This document shows, in pieces, positions 1-8,231 of a stretch of DNA of 51,271 nt (positions are counted from its first letter, which is position 1; each line of letters starts with the position of its first letter). The notes beneath the pieces are model-generated. The model was not told where the DNA came from. It was given only the letters and a program-made list of their open reading frames with translations, and made no database searches. Source of the stretch: Thiomicrorhabdus heinhorstiae (lineage in GTDB: Bacteria > Pseudomonadota > Gammaproteobacteria > Thiomicrospirales > Thiomicrospiraceae). The DNA lies in NCBI RefSeq assembly GCF_013391765.2, contig NZ_JACBGI020000015.1, positions 1 through 51,271 of the forward strand. Direction: 5' to 3'. The position numbers and the translations under genes were made by a program.

Positions 1-51
1 ATCAAGAACTTTTTTTTAATTTAAATAAAACAAATTCATTCGAGAGAAAAT

Positions 52-88
52 AAAAAACCCGATAAACGAAAAATCGTTTACCGGGCTT
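52..88 (-). terminator. Rho-independent terminator of the small exported protein gene
   Basis: An 11-bp inverted repeat (58-68 with 75-85) is flanked on the minus-strand 3' side by a run of six A on the plus strand, giving a U-tract. It lies just beyond the stop of the minus-strand gene at 136. The right arm shares 14 identical bases with the tRNA-Met terminator at 10913-10948, suggesting a recurrent terminator sequence in this genome. Confidence 0.8.
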
Positions 89-135
89 CTGAGAGCTGAT
101 GCTGCGGCAACACCGCAGTCATAGTATTGACTGCT

Positions 136-678
136 CTAATGAGCCTCTGCGGAGGTTTTTTCAGGGGACGTTTCAGTTCCATAGAAAACAAAGCAGGCCA
201 TCTCTTTTTGACCTGCCGGCATAGGACGGTCTGAATCACATACAGACTTTGTCTGCATTAATGCCGACAAAATTGAATGGGCGGAATAAATTCGCCACTC
301 ACCATTTTCATTTAGCAACACCTGCGTGGCACTCAGCTTTTTAACTTCGCCCGAACCTGGAGAAACGAGTTCGGCAGAAACTTTAACCAGCGCCATACTG
401 CCATCCGACTCTTCGACGGTTGCATCTTTGACCGTAACGATTCTATTTTTATCCAAAACAGCGGTTCTCATATTAATAAAACGAGAAAACTGTTCTTTAC
501 TAAAAGACTCCTTGTCTTTGGCGGAAAGCAGTTCATAACTTTTTTCAGGCTTATTATCCAGAATATTCTGATAATAACGCTTACCGACTTCAATCTGCTG
601 ATTGCGGATATCGGATTCACCGGCCGAACACATGGCAACGAAGGTTGCCGAAAAGACAAAAGCCAATAAAGATTTCAT
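136..678 (-). CDS. Small exported protein of unknown function, possible NTF2-like fold
   Basis: About 180 residues with a clear N-terminal signal peptide (Lys, then a hydrophobic stretch, ending near Cys-Ser-Ala), so export to the periplasm is expected. The rest is soluble: an N-terminal helical part followed by alternating beta-type segments ending in a Gly-Glu-Trp-Arg motif, as seen in NTF2-like/DUF4878-type exported proteins; that fold is inference. Two cysteines 15 residues apart near the C-terminus could form a disulfide. The start is ambiguous: ATG at 678 is chosen, but TTG at 684 lies at better spacing from the AAGGA at about 692-696. It is a monocistronic minus-strand gene with its own terminator at 52-88. 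I do not recognise the family. Confidence 0.7.
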   Translation of the reverse strand: MKSLLAFVFSATFVAMCSAGESDIRNQQIEVGKRYYQNILDNKPEKSYELLSAKDKESFSKEQFSRFINMRTAVLDKNRIVTVKDATVEESDGSMALVKVSAELVSPGSGEVKKLSATQVLLNENGEWRIYSAHSILSALMQTKSVCDSDRPMPAGQKEMACFVFYGTETSPEKTSAEAH

Positions 679-684
679 TTTCAA

Positions 685-1143
685 TTTTCATATTCCTTTT
701 TGTGACGAGGTTAATCACAAAATTCTAACTGTGCTTTTACTTAACACTATTTATTCATCGCATTTTCGATATTTCACCATAATAAATAATCTGCTGATAC
801 GCTTCGACTTAAAATTACCGTAGAAAATTATAGAAAAAACCGCAAAAAACGCCTATCCTCGGGCTTTGCCGCAATTCAATCGCATCCCCTCCTATAGCAG
901 AAAAACTCTAACTAATTGAAAAATAATAAATATTCATTAAAATGAGTTAAAAGACTCCCTGTTTCGTTTGGTTTTATTGCTTGGCGACTTCGCCCGGAAA
1001 ACTTCATCCAGTTGCACAAAACCGTTTGCCCATATATTCGTGCGAATAAAACAATAATATTGCAATCAACCCGCTACATCTGTTCTTACTACATTTCTCG
1101 GATTCTTTTTAAATCATTTCAAGATCAACCATTTTTTGGCATT
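685..1143. other. Intergenic stretch without a recognisable gene
   Basis: About 460 bases of AT-rich DNA lie between the divergent small exported protein and repeat lipoprotein genes. It should hold both promoters. I see no RNA gene, convincing ORF or strong consensus promoter in it; short ORFs here are AT-rich and lack ribosome binding sites. Confidence 0.5.
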
Positions 1144-1153
1144 GGAGAAGGAT

Positions 1154-2446
1154 ATGGAATGCAATTTAAAACTCACAAACCCTATCGGAATTCTTTTATT
1201 TTCATTAGCCGTTTCTGCCTGCAGCTCTTCCACTCTTGAAGAACAAGCAGACATAGGTGATGTAGATGGTGACGGAATTCCCAATACCCCTGGTGATGCC
1301 ATTAGCTGGACAGTGCAAAAATCAGATACCAATGTAGACGGTGTTTACGATTCCGTGGAAGTGAAGCAGTACTCTAACAATGTTCTCGGCTATCAAATGT
1401 CCGATAGCAATGCGGATGGTTATGCGGAATATCTGTATGAATCAAGCGCCGATGCAACGGAGACGACACCCAACACCACAGAAAAGTATGCGCTATCCTC
1501 TGGCTATTTCAGTGAAGAAACCAATACCATTGAAAACGGTCTTTTGAGTAAGAGCCAACTGAAACAACCATCGTTTCTTCAAGATACGACCTACAGTTAT
1601 GACTCTGACAATAATCTGCTCACCATAAAAGTGGAACAATACGGGGAAGATGACGGCTATGAGGAACCGGTCTACCTATATACCGAATCTTACGTTTATA
1701 ACAGCGACAATCAAATCGTCAGAACCAATACCGATGATGATGGTGATGACCTGATCGATACCTATGCCATCCACGAATATGATGCGAATGGCAATACCAT
1801 TAAAACGACCGTTCACTATTCCACGCTAGATGACGAAAATTACGATGGTTTGAAAACCATTACCTATGAATACGATGCCAATAACCGAACCACTAAAATC
1901 GAATATGACAATGACGGGGATGGCATTGTCGACAATGTTACCGAATACACAAATACGGTTGATGCCGATACAGGTAATCTCACCATCTATACCAATATCG
2001 ACACCTCACTTTATTTCAATGTCAGTGTCTATAACGCTCTGGCCAGAAAAATCCGCAACTGGATAGAAGAAAAAGCCAATCCCGGAGTTCCTCTATATGT
2101 TTATGCCAACACTTACGACGAAGACATCAACCCAGTGTTTAAAGATTTACCCACCGTCTATTCTTATGACTCTAACGGCGATGGTCTGATCGAGGATGAT
2201 AAGAACGAATATAGAAACGTAAAAAGCATTAATGACAATGGTCTGATTACCCAGGAAAAAAGCTACACCTCCGGCACCACCGATTCCTCCGAAGGAATCC
2301 CACCGAGCTCTTTAACTAATTACTACTATTTCGATATCAAACCAACCTGCGAAGAGATATACAGCGGTACAAACACAACCCCTGCGGATGAAAACTGCCT
2401 CATATCATTTGAAAATAAAGAAATATGGTGGTCACTATCGCCATAA
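1154..2446 (+). CDS. Lipoprotein with YD/RHS-like repeats and calcium-loop motifs
   Basis: A 430-residue protein starting at ATG 1154, chosen because GGAG at 1144-1147 lies 6 nt upstream. The signal sequence ends in a lipobox (Val-Ser-Ala-Cys23), so it should be lipid-anchored. The mature part is very acidic and built from imperfect repeats: tyrosine-rich YD-like units (for example Tyr-Ser-Tyr-Asp-Ser-Asp-Asn at about 147-153, His-Glu-Tyr-Asp-Ala-Asn-Gly at 207-213, Tyr-Glu-Tyr-Asp-Ala-Asn-Asn at 238-244) alternate with DxDGDG-type calcium loops (about 36-42, 195-200, 252-258, 338-344). Such loops resemble thrombospondin type 3/dockerin calcium sites. No toxin domain or RHS core cage is apparent, and two cysteines lie near the C-terminus (399, 415). 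Likely a cell-surface calcium-stabilised protein; function unknown. Its own terminator follows at 2521-2549. Confidence 0.75.
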   Translation: MECNLKLTNPIGILLFSLAVSACSSSTLEEQADIGDVDGDGIPNTPGDAISWTVQKSDTNVDGVYDSVEVKQYSNNVLGYQMSDSNADGYAEYLYESSADATETTPNTTEKYALSSGYFSEETNTIENGLLSKSQLKQPSFLQDTTYSYDSDNNLLTIKVEQYGEDDGYEEPVYLYTESYVYNSDNQIVRTNTDDDGDDLIDTYAIHEYDANGNTIKTTVHYSTLDDENYDGLKTITYEYDANNRTTKIEYDNDGDGIVDNVTEYTNTVDADTGNLTIYTNIDTSLYFNVSVYNALARKIRNWIEEKANPGVPLYVYANTYDEDINPVFKDLPTVYSYDSNGDGLIEDDKNEYRNVKSINDNGLITQEKSYTSGTTDSSEGIPPSSLTNYYYFDIKPTCEEIYSGTNTTPADENCLISFENKEIWWSLSP

Positions 2447-2520
2447 AACCTGACAACTCAAGCAAATACAATCAGCAGTGAATTTGTAACCTAATCACTC
2501 AACACAGAACTTAAAAACGA

Positions 2521-2549
2521 AAAAAGCCAGACATTTCTGCCTGGCTTTT
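2521..2549 (+). terminator. Terminator after the repeat lipoprotein gene
   Basis: Hairpin with arms 2526-2533 and 2538-2545 (one mismatch, 4-nt loop), A-run before and T-run after, so it can act in both directions. It ends immediately before the tRNA-end-like sequence at 2552. Confidence 0.75.
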
Positions 2550-2551
2550 AA

Positions 2552-2562
2552 AATATGGTGGC
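2552..2562. repeat. Left copy of an 11-bp direct repeat matching the tRNA-Met 3' end
   Basis: AATATGGTGGC occurs here and again at 10952-10962, exactly 8400 bases away, where it covers the encoded CCA end and the first acceptor bases of tRNA-Met. A few further positions match imperfectly. It could be an attachment-site remnant left by integration into the tRNA gene; 11 bp could also be chance. Confidence 0.4.
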
Positions 2563-2690
2563 GACTCCAGACACCTTAATGCCTTTAACTTGCCACATCG
2601 TCATTGTTCACTTCATCGACATATCACTACAACCTGTCGATAAAACTGAAAAATATAAACATATTGGCAATACGCCATTAGGATAAGACG

Positions 2691-3794
2691 ATGAGCTGGA
2701 ATCCAAGCAAGCCTTATAATGATTTACCCTATTTGCCTCCTGAGCAGGAACTGGAAACAAAGGCAATTTTGAAAGCGTGTATTTCAGCTCGTGCAGCTTT
2801 GGCTGAGTTAAACCAATCTGCCAAGTTGATTCCCTACCAAAGCATTCTGATAAATACTTTACCGTTACTAGAAGCTCAGTCATCTTCTGAAATTGAAAAT
2901 ATTGTCACGACCACCGACAAGTTATTTCAGTACGCGCAAGAAGAGCAAAATGCAGACACTGCGACTAAGGAAGCACTGCGTTATCGAACAGCTCTATTTA
3001 CAGGTTATCAGGAACTTGCCAAAAAACCGCTGAACACCAATACTTGTATAGCGATTTGCAGTCAGATAAAAGGTCAGCAGATGCAAATCCGAAAAGTGCC
3101 GGGAACCGCATTGGCAAGTGATAAATCTGGCACAGTGATTTATACCCCACCAGAAGGTGAAGACATTATTCGTGGATTATTAGGAAACTGGGAACAGTTT
3201 ATTCACAATGAAACGGATTTAGACCCATTGATTCGCTTGGCAGTGGTTCACTATCAGTTTGAAGCCATTCACCCTTTTACCGATGGTAACGGTAGAACAG
3301 GTCGTGTGGTCAATAGCTTGTATTTAATTCAAGAAGAACTGCTGACTTTGCCGATTCTCTATCTCAGCCGCTATATCATCCAAAACAAGCAAGACTACTA
3401 TCAACTGCTGCTAAAAGTGACACAAGAACAAGCTTGGGAAGACTGGATTATTTTTATCCTCAAAGGTATCGAGCAAACCTCGCATTGGACAACCAATAAA
3501 ATTCAGGCTATAACCCAATTGGCAGAGCATACCCGAGAATACATCAAAGAATCCCTACCTAAGGTGTATAGCTATGAATTGGTGGATTTAATCTTTGAAC
3601 AGCCCTATTGCCGAATCAGCAATCTGGTGGAAAGAGATATTGCCAAACGCCAAACCGCCTCTGTTTACCTCAAACAACTATGTGAAATTGGTGTGTTGAT
3701 TGAAACCGAAGTGGGGCGAGAGAAGTTATTTATTCACTCTAAATTACTGGTTTTGCTTACTCAAAACGACCATTCAGTTGATGACTATTTTTAG
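2691..3794 (+). CDS. Fic family protein adenylyltransferase, class II
   Basis: A 367-residue protein of the Fic/DOC family, which transfers AMP (sometimes other nucleotides) from ATP to hydroxyl groups of target proteins. The active-site motif [12 protein letters not shown] is complete at 194-205, with catalytic His194 and the anion-binding Asn/Arg residues. An N-terminal inhibitory helix with the SxxxE(N/G) motif (Ser65, Glu69, Asn70) marks the self-inhibited class II. The C-terminus (about 300-360) looks like a winged helix-turn-helix, as in many Fic_N-Fic-wHTH proteins. AGGA at 2680-2683 supports the ATG. It stands alone with its own terminator at 3869-3914 and faces the RM-Abi operon tail to tail. 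No separate antitoxin is present, as expected for an intramolecularly inhibited Fic. Target unknown. Confidence 0.9.
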   Translation: MSWNPSKPYNDLPYLPPEQELETKAILKACISARAALAELNQSAKLIPYQSILINTLPLLEAQSSSEIENIVTTTDKLFQYAQEEQNADTATKEALRYRTALFTGYQELAKKPLNTNTCIAICSQIKGQQMQIRKVPGTALASDKSGTVIYTPPEGEDIIRGLLGNWEQFIHNETDLDPLIRLAVVHYQFEAIHPFTDGNGRTGRVVNSLYLIQEELLTLPILYLSRYIIQNKQDYYQLLLKVTQEQAWEDWIIFILKGIEQTSHWTTNKIQAITQLAEHTREYIKESLPKVYSYELVDLIFEQPYCRISNLVERDIAKRQTASVYLKQLCEIGVLIETEVGREKLFIHSKLLVLLTQNDHSVDDYF

Positions 3795-3868
3795 AGTAGC
3801 CAACGGCTGCTTTTAATTAAATGTGTTTACATTTAATGTAAGAAAACTTACAATCTTTATCAACACGG

Positions 3869-3914
3869 CCCCTGAGGTTTGAAGAGTTCGCTCGGATAAT
3901 GCTCGGGGGTTTTT
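3869..3914 (+). terminator. Terminator after the Fic gene
   Basis: Inverted repeat (3869-3876 with 3902-3909, one G-T pair) followed by five T at 3910-3914. The T-tract is on the plus strand only, so it serves the Fic gene rather than the convergent abi gene. Confidence 0.7.
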
Positions 3915-3926
3915 CGTTTCTGGCTT

Positions 3927-4985
3927 TTACTTACGGCTATCCAACCTATACTGAAAACGGCTTTGATAAGGTTCATTCGACCAATTCAAATCTCGCCAGT
4001 TTTCAATAATCCCCATACCTTGAAGCGTTAATCCAAGATGACGTAAATCAGGAAACTCATCCTTTAACAATCGTAATACTCTTTCACCCCAAGTCGAGTT
4101 CGGATTAATCACCTTAACCAAGTGCTGACAAATGCAAATCAATAAAAATGGTCGCGCTAATCGGTGATTATTTTCCCTAAAATTGTCCGCTAAAGGAAAT
4201 TCCTCTTTCGATGGGAGCTTTGGCTGATCCGCAATATTTCGATTCCATAAGCGCGAATGGTGCGCACAGATATTCCTGAGGTTATTGAGCGCTCGTAGCC
4301 AAGTAGAAAAGTCATGACCATTTGAAATGCCATATTTTTTTGAAATCTTGTCTTGGTCATCAGCTTTCATGCCCGCATAGAGCGTTGATAAAGTCCCAAA
4401 GTCCCAGATTTCACAAGCCACCCAAATCGGCAATGGCAGGCCATACTTTTGTTTGTTATGCACAATAAACGCTTCACGCGAACGATTAATTAATTGAGCG
4501 TGCTTGCTTAACCATTCATGGTGTTTAGTCACCCCCTTAGAAACATCTAAATGAAGGGAAAATCCTTCATGAAAGTTAGCTCTGTCTAAATAAGCTGTTG
4601 GACTATATTTTCCCAGTAGATGGGCAATATCTACACGCAATGCTATCTCAATTCGCTCAATGGCATCCATTACCAATAAACGTAATTTTTTATCAAAAAC
4701 ATAAAGTGCGATAACGTCTTTAAAACAGGCACCGTTTTTAAAATCATCTAACGCCAAACGGTCAGTTTTGGCTTTTCCCTTTTTGGTTTTCTGTTTGGGA
4801 ACAGGACAGCAAATTTCACTGCGTTGCCGAAAATCAAACCAATAACCACTTAGCCGGTAATAGCCCAAGCGTTGAAGGTAATCAAGCGCTTTTGCTCTAT
4901 TCGATACTAGCATTCCCCGTTCAACTAAACGGTCTAGTTGCTGCTCATAAGACAACCAATCTTTTGGATGATTAATCAAACTCAT
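3927..4985 (-). CDS. Abi_2 (AbiD/AbiF-type) abortive infection protein with HEPN motif
   Basis: A 352-residue protein of the Abi_2 family, linked to abortive phage infection and predicted to carry a HEPN RNase fold. The N-terminal part has the family signature around Leu-Gly-Tyr-Tyr-Arg-Leu-Ser-Gly-Tyr-Trp (about 40-49). The C-terminal part contains Leu-Arg-Asn-Ile-Cys-Ala-His-His (236-243), matching the Rx4-6H HEPN catalytic motif with Arg237 and His242. It is the last gene of the hsdR-hsdM-hsdS operon and its ATG overlaps the hsdS TAA by one base (TAATG), which implies translational coupling. This placement suggests a backup that halts the cell, probably by RNA cleavage, when restriction fails; that role is inference. 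The Lys-rich stretch at 64-73 is unusual but in frame. Confidence 0.85.
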   Translation of the reverse strand: MSLINHPKDWLSYEQQLDRLVERGMLVSNRAKALDYLQRLGYYRLSGYWFDFRQRSEICCPVPKQKTKKGKAKTDRLALDDFKNGACFKDVIALYVFDKKLRLLVMDAIERIEIALRVDIAHLLGKYSPTAYLDRANFHEGFSLHLDVSKGVTKHHEWLSKHAQLINRSREAFIVHNKQKYGLPLPIWVACEIWDFGTLSTLYAGMKADDQDKISKKYGISNGHDFSTWLRALNNLRNICAHHSRLWNRNIADQPKLPSKEEFPLADNFRENNHRLARPFLLICICQHLVKVINPNSTWGERVLRLLKDEFPDLRHLGLTLQGMGIIENWRDLNWSNEPYQSRFQYRLDSRK

Positions 4986-6709
4986 TAAGCCAACGCCTCC
5001 TGTGCGATGGATTGGGCGAGGTGGATTTGGGTTTGTTGGGCGGTTTGCAGTTGGGTTTTGAGTTGGTCGCAGAGGGCTATTAACTCATTGACTTTGGTAA
5101 CTATAAGTTTTTGCTCTTCTAATGCAGGAAGCGGTATAGGTGCAGCTTTCAACTTGTCTTGAGAAATATTAACTTGGCTTGAAGCCATTCCTGATTTACA
5201 AGACTCTAAGTATTCGGCAGTTACACCAGCCTGCAAAGCTAACACCATATACTCTTCTGACATCCCTACATCAACTAAATGAAACCGAATTAACTTATCA
5301 GAGGTCATTAATTTAGGTCTTGTTTCTTTTACTAGACAAGATATTCCGACACGATTCCACGGCCCCGCTCTTGTTACAAGAATATCGCCTGATTTAACTT
5401 CATATTGAGGTCTTGGCTCTTTGTTAGATGGCAACAACTTATTTTCTTCGGGCAGAAACTGGAGAATTTGAACTGAAGTTGTTTTTAACACTCCCCAAGT
5501 CTCATTATCTGGTGATGGTTCCGGAGGACACGCAGGACTCCAACCAGCATCCATCATTGAAATAATTTCATTCAGCTTCACCCACTCCCAGCCATTCGGT
5601 AAATCAAATGGTTTTTCGGCTTCGGTGATTTCTGGGAGGGGTTTGGATTTTTTGAGTTTGCCGTCTTTGATGAGTTGCGTTTTTTCGGTGGCGATTTTTT
5701 TTAGTAGTTCGCTGGCGGGTTCGTCGTTTGGGTTTTGAGGGACGAGTTTGCCCATGACAGCTAGTTGTAGAATGGTTTGTTTGAGTTGGTCGATGCTGTT
5801 TTCGGTGGTGAAAAGCACATCGAAGTTTTCGGCAATCAATGCCCAAGCATCTTGAAAATTGGCGGTATTTTCTGGATTAACCAAATTACCTAATAGCGTG
5901 CTGACCAAGGTTTGATGAATGTCGATGTGATTCAGCGTTTCGCTTTCCAACTGGTCACATAACGCCATCAGTTCATCCACTTTCGTCACAATGCGTTTTT
6001 GTTCTTCAAGTGGCGGAATTGATATCAGATTATCATTTAGAATTTTAAAGTGGCGCCCATATCCTCGATTTTCCAGTGTCAAACTGGTTAAAAACCGATA
6101 AAAATATTGCTCATCAATAACAATTGGACACATAATTTTTGTGCCATCTGCACCTGCAATAAAATCAAAATCAATCAGTTTTAGGTTAGTAGTATGGTCT
6201 CCAAAAATTACAACCTTTCTTGGGATATGTATAAGTAAGCTTTCATCATCAAAATATCCAGAAATATAATTTTGCCCCTGATCAACAACTGGAAACTTAC
6301 CTTCTTCTAAAATATCTGAGGTTTTTAACTTTTTCCCACTTGGCGAAATATTGAAATAAATGTCAGGTAATCTTTTGAACTCCCAACCATTCGGCAAATC
6401 AAATGGTTTTTCATCCTCTGCAATTTCAGGCAGTGCTTTGCTCTTTTTGATTTTTTTGTCTTTAATCAATTGCGCTTTTTCGGCGGCAATCTTTTCCAGC
6501 AAGACACTGGCTGGTTCATCATTGGGGTCTTGCGGCACCAATAACCCTCGCACTGCCATTTCTAAAATCAATTCACGCAGTTTTTGAATACCAACGAGAT
6601 TGAGCTTATTGCCCGAACCTCTTCCCGCAGTGGATTTGGTTTCAATCGCTTGCGTCCATGTGTCGAGATGTCCGGTAATTAGATTGTTCACAGACAGTTC
6701 CGCACTCAT
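4985..6709 (-). CDS. hsdS: Type I restriction-modification specificity subunit HsdS
   Basis: A 574-residue DNA-recognition subunit that directs HsdM and HsdR to a bipartite target. It has the expected two-fold layout: conserved segment 47-110, target recognition domain 1 (about 110-230), conserved helix 232-255, second conserved segment 311-375, target recognition domain 2 (about 375-525), and a C-terminal helix. The conserved segments repeat each other (both contain NDEPAS and EKPFDLPNGWE; both helices contain LEEQK.IVTKV). The start codon overlaps the hsdM stop by 4 nt (ATGA) and its stop overlaps the abi start. The recognition domains are visibly more AT-rich than parts of the conserved segments near 5000-5090 and 5600-5830, consistent with domain swapping. 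The target sequence cannot be predicted from this. Confidence 0.93.
   Translation of the reverse strand: MSAELSVNNLITGHLDTWTQAIETKSTAGRGSGNKLNLVGIQKLRELILEMAVRGLLVPQDPNDEPASVLLEKIAAEKAQLIKDKKIKKSKALPEIAEDEKPFDLPNGWEFKRLPDIYFNISPSGKKLKTSDILEEGKFPVVDQGQNYISGYFDDESLLIHIPRKVVIFGDHTTNLKLIDFDFIAGADGTKIMCPIVIDEQYFYRFLTSLTLENRGYGRHFKILNDNLISIPPLEEQKRIVTKVDELMALCDQLESETLNHIDIHQTLVSTLLGNLVNPENTANFQDAWALIAENFDVLFTTENSIDQLKQTILQLAVMGKLVPQNPNDEPASELLKKIATEKTQLIKDGKLKKSKPLPEITEAEKPFDLPNGWEWVKLNEIISMMDAGWSPACPPEPSPDNETWGVLKTTSVQILQFLPEENKLLPSNKEPRPQYEVKSGDILVTRAGPWNRVGISCLVKETRPKLMTSDKLIRFHLVDVGMSEEYMVLALQAGVTAEYLESCKSGMASSQVNISQDKLKAAPIPLPALEEQKLIVTKVNELIALCDQLKTQLQTAQQTQIHLAQSIAQEALA
5600..5760 (-). repeat. 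Internal hsdS repeat, second copy
   Basis: Codes for residues about 316-370 of HsdS, homologous to residues 52-105 coded at about 6395-6555. The copies are clearly related in protein and DNA but differ in codon choice, with this copy more biased to C on the coding strand. Such repeats permit recombination that exchanges recognition domains. Confidence 0.7.
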
Positions 6710-8169
6710 TCAGTCTTACCCTCTAATGCATTACCTAAAATGATTTTGAGTTGGTCACGAATCGCTTGAATGCTTTGTTGCTGTTCGGCATAGGTTTTAA
6801 GCAGTTCTTGTGGGTCATGCACCACTTCTTCGGCCTGGTGCGGGTTTTTAATGTCGAGGTTATAGTTGCGCTCGATAATTTCTTCAATCGAAACTGACCA
6901 GGCCTGCTCGGTTTCCGTTCGGCTGGCAAAGCCATCGGCTTCATTGCCCCACCAGTCGATTTCCGTTTGGAATTCTTCAAACTTCATCGGTTTGGTTTTG
7001 GAGTAGTTTTTCACACCTTCTGGATAAGGGTGCTCGTAGTACCAAACCTTTTCGGTTTTTTGCCCTTTGGTGAAAAACAGGATATTGGTTTTAATGCCCG
7101 TGTAAGGGTTAAAAACACCATTCGGTAAACGCACAATGGTGTGAAGATTGCATTCTTCGACCAGCATCTTTTTGAGTTTGGTTTTGACACCTTCGCCAAA
7201 CAGTGTGCCGTCTGGCAAAACGACCGCCGCACGACCACCGTCCTTAAGCACTTCAACAATCAACTGCATAAACAAATCAGCTGTTTCACGGGTACGGAAC
7301 TCAGCTGGGAAGTTTTTCTCAATGCCGTCTTCTTCGGTGCCGCCAAACGGTGGATTGGTGATAATGACATCGGTATCTGCATCCCAACTGGATAGCGGTT
7401 TGCTAAGGGTATTGTCATGGCGAATTTGCACTGGCACTTCAATACCGTGTAGCAGCATATTGGTGGTACACAGTAGATGCGGTAATTGCTTCTTCTCTAC
7501 CCCGTGAATTTGGCTTTGCAGTTGTTTTTGGTCATCAACCGTTTTGACTTGTTTTTTAAGATGTTCAACGGATGAGGCTAAGAAACCGCCTGTACCGCAA
7601 GCAGGGTCAAATACCTTTTCACCCAGTTGTGGGTTAATGCGATTAACCATAAATTCCGTGACCGCTCTTGGCGTATAAAACTCACCGGCATTGCCTGCCG
7701 CTTGCAGGTCTTTGAGGATTTGCTCATACATATCGCCAAATAGATGGCGTTCTTGTGAGTTTCCAAAATCAATTTCGTTCAGTTTGTTAATCACCTGGCG
7801 TAGGAGCGTACCGTTTTTCATGTAGTTGAATGCATCGCTAAAGGCTTCTTTAGCGACTAGCCCGCGCGGATTAATATCGATGGGTGCGTATAAATTTTTG
7901 AGTTCAGGAAATAGCTTAGTATTCACAAAATCCAGTAAATCATCACCGGTTAACCCTTGCGAATTGCTCGCCCAGTTACGCCATAAAAATTTTTCCGGAA
8001 TTGGGGCTTGGTAATTGTCTTGTTCAAATTCTAACTCTTCTTCTTGGGCATCAAAGATTTTAAGAAACAGCATCCAAGAAAGCTGGCCTAAACGCTGGGC
8101 ATCTCCATCTACGCCGGCGTCCTTACGCATAATGTCTTGAATGGATTTAATAACGGTTGAAATAGACAT
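6706..8169 (-). CDS. hsdM: Type I restriction-modification DNA methyltransferase HsdM
   Basis: About 487 residues. It transfers a methyl group from S-adenosylmethionine to N6 of adenine in the HsdS-defined target, as the M2S complex. Numbered from an upstream in-frame GTG at 8175, an N-terminal HsdM_N helical domain (about 6-130) is followed by the N6_Mtase domain with FYTPRAV (167-173), the SAM-binding FDPACGTGGF (189-198) and the catalytic NPPF (274-277). ATG 8169 is preferred because AAAGAG lies just upstream. It is second in the operon, 62 nt after hsdR, and overlaps hsdS by 4 nt. All key motifs are intact, so active methylation is expected. Confidence 0.95.
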   Translation of the reverse strand: MSISTVIKSIQDIMRKDAGVDGDAQRLGQLSWMLFLKIFDAQEEELEFEQDNYQAPIPEKFLWRNWASNSQGLTGDDLLDFVNTKLFPELKNLYAPIDINPRGLVAKEAFSDAFNYMKNGTLLRQVINKLNEIDFGNSQERHLFGDMYEQILKDLQAAGNAGEFYTPRAVTEFMVNRINPQLGEKVFDPACGTGGFLASSVEHLKKQVKTVDDQKQLQSQIHGVEKKQLPHLLCTTNMLLHGIEVPVQIRHDNTLSKPLSSWDADTDVIITNPPFGGTEEDGIEKNFPAEFRTRETADLFMQLIVEVLKDGGRAAVVLPDGTLFGEGVKTKLKKMLVEECNLHTIVRLPNGVFNPYTGIKTNILFFTKGQKTEKVWYYEHPYPEGVKNYSKTKPMKFEEFQTEIDWWGNEADGFASRTETEQAWSVSIEEIIERNYNLDIKNPHQAEEVVHDPQELLKTYAEQQQSIQAIRDQLKIILGNALEGKTE

Positions 8170-8231
8170 GAACACTCTTTGTTATTTTTAATTATTTTGA
8201 TTATTTGAAATTAGACGGTTTGTTAAATCTG

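Noticed and set aside
2563-2600. A further tRNA gene next to the 2552 repeat
   Set aside because: Only the last dozen or so bases resemble a tRNA 3' end; no T-arm, anticodon arm or acceptor 5' strand can be drawn.
3869-3914. Terminator also serving abi on the minus strand
   Set aside because: The T-tract is on the plus strand only; the minus-strand continuation is GC-rich.
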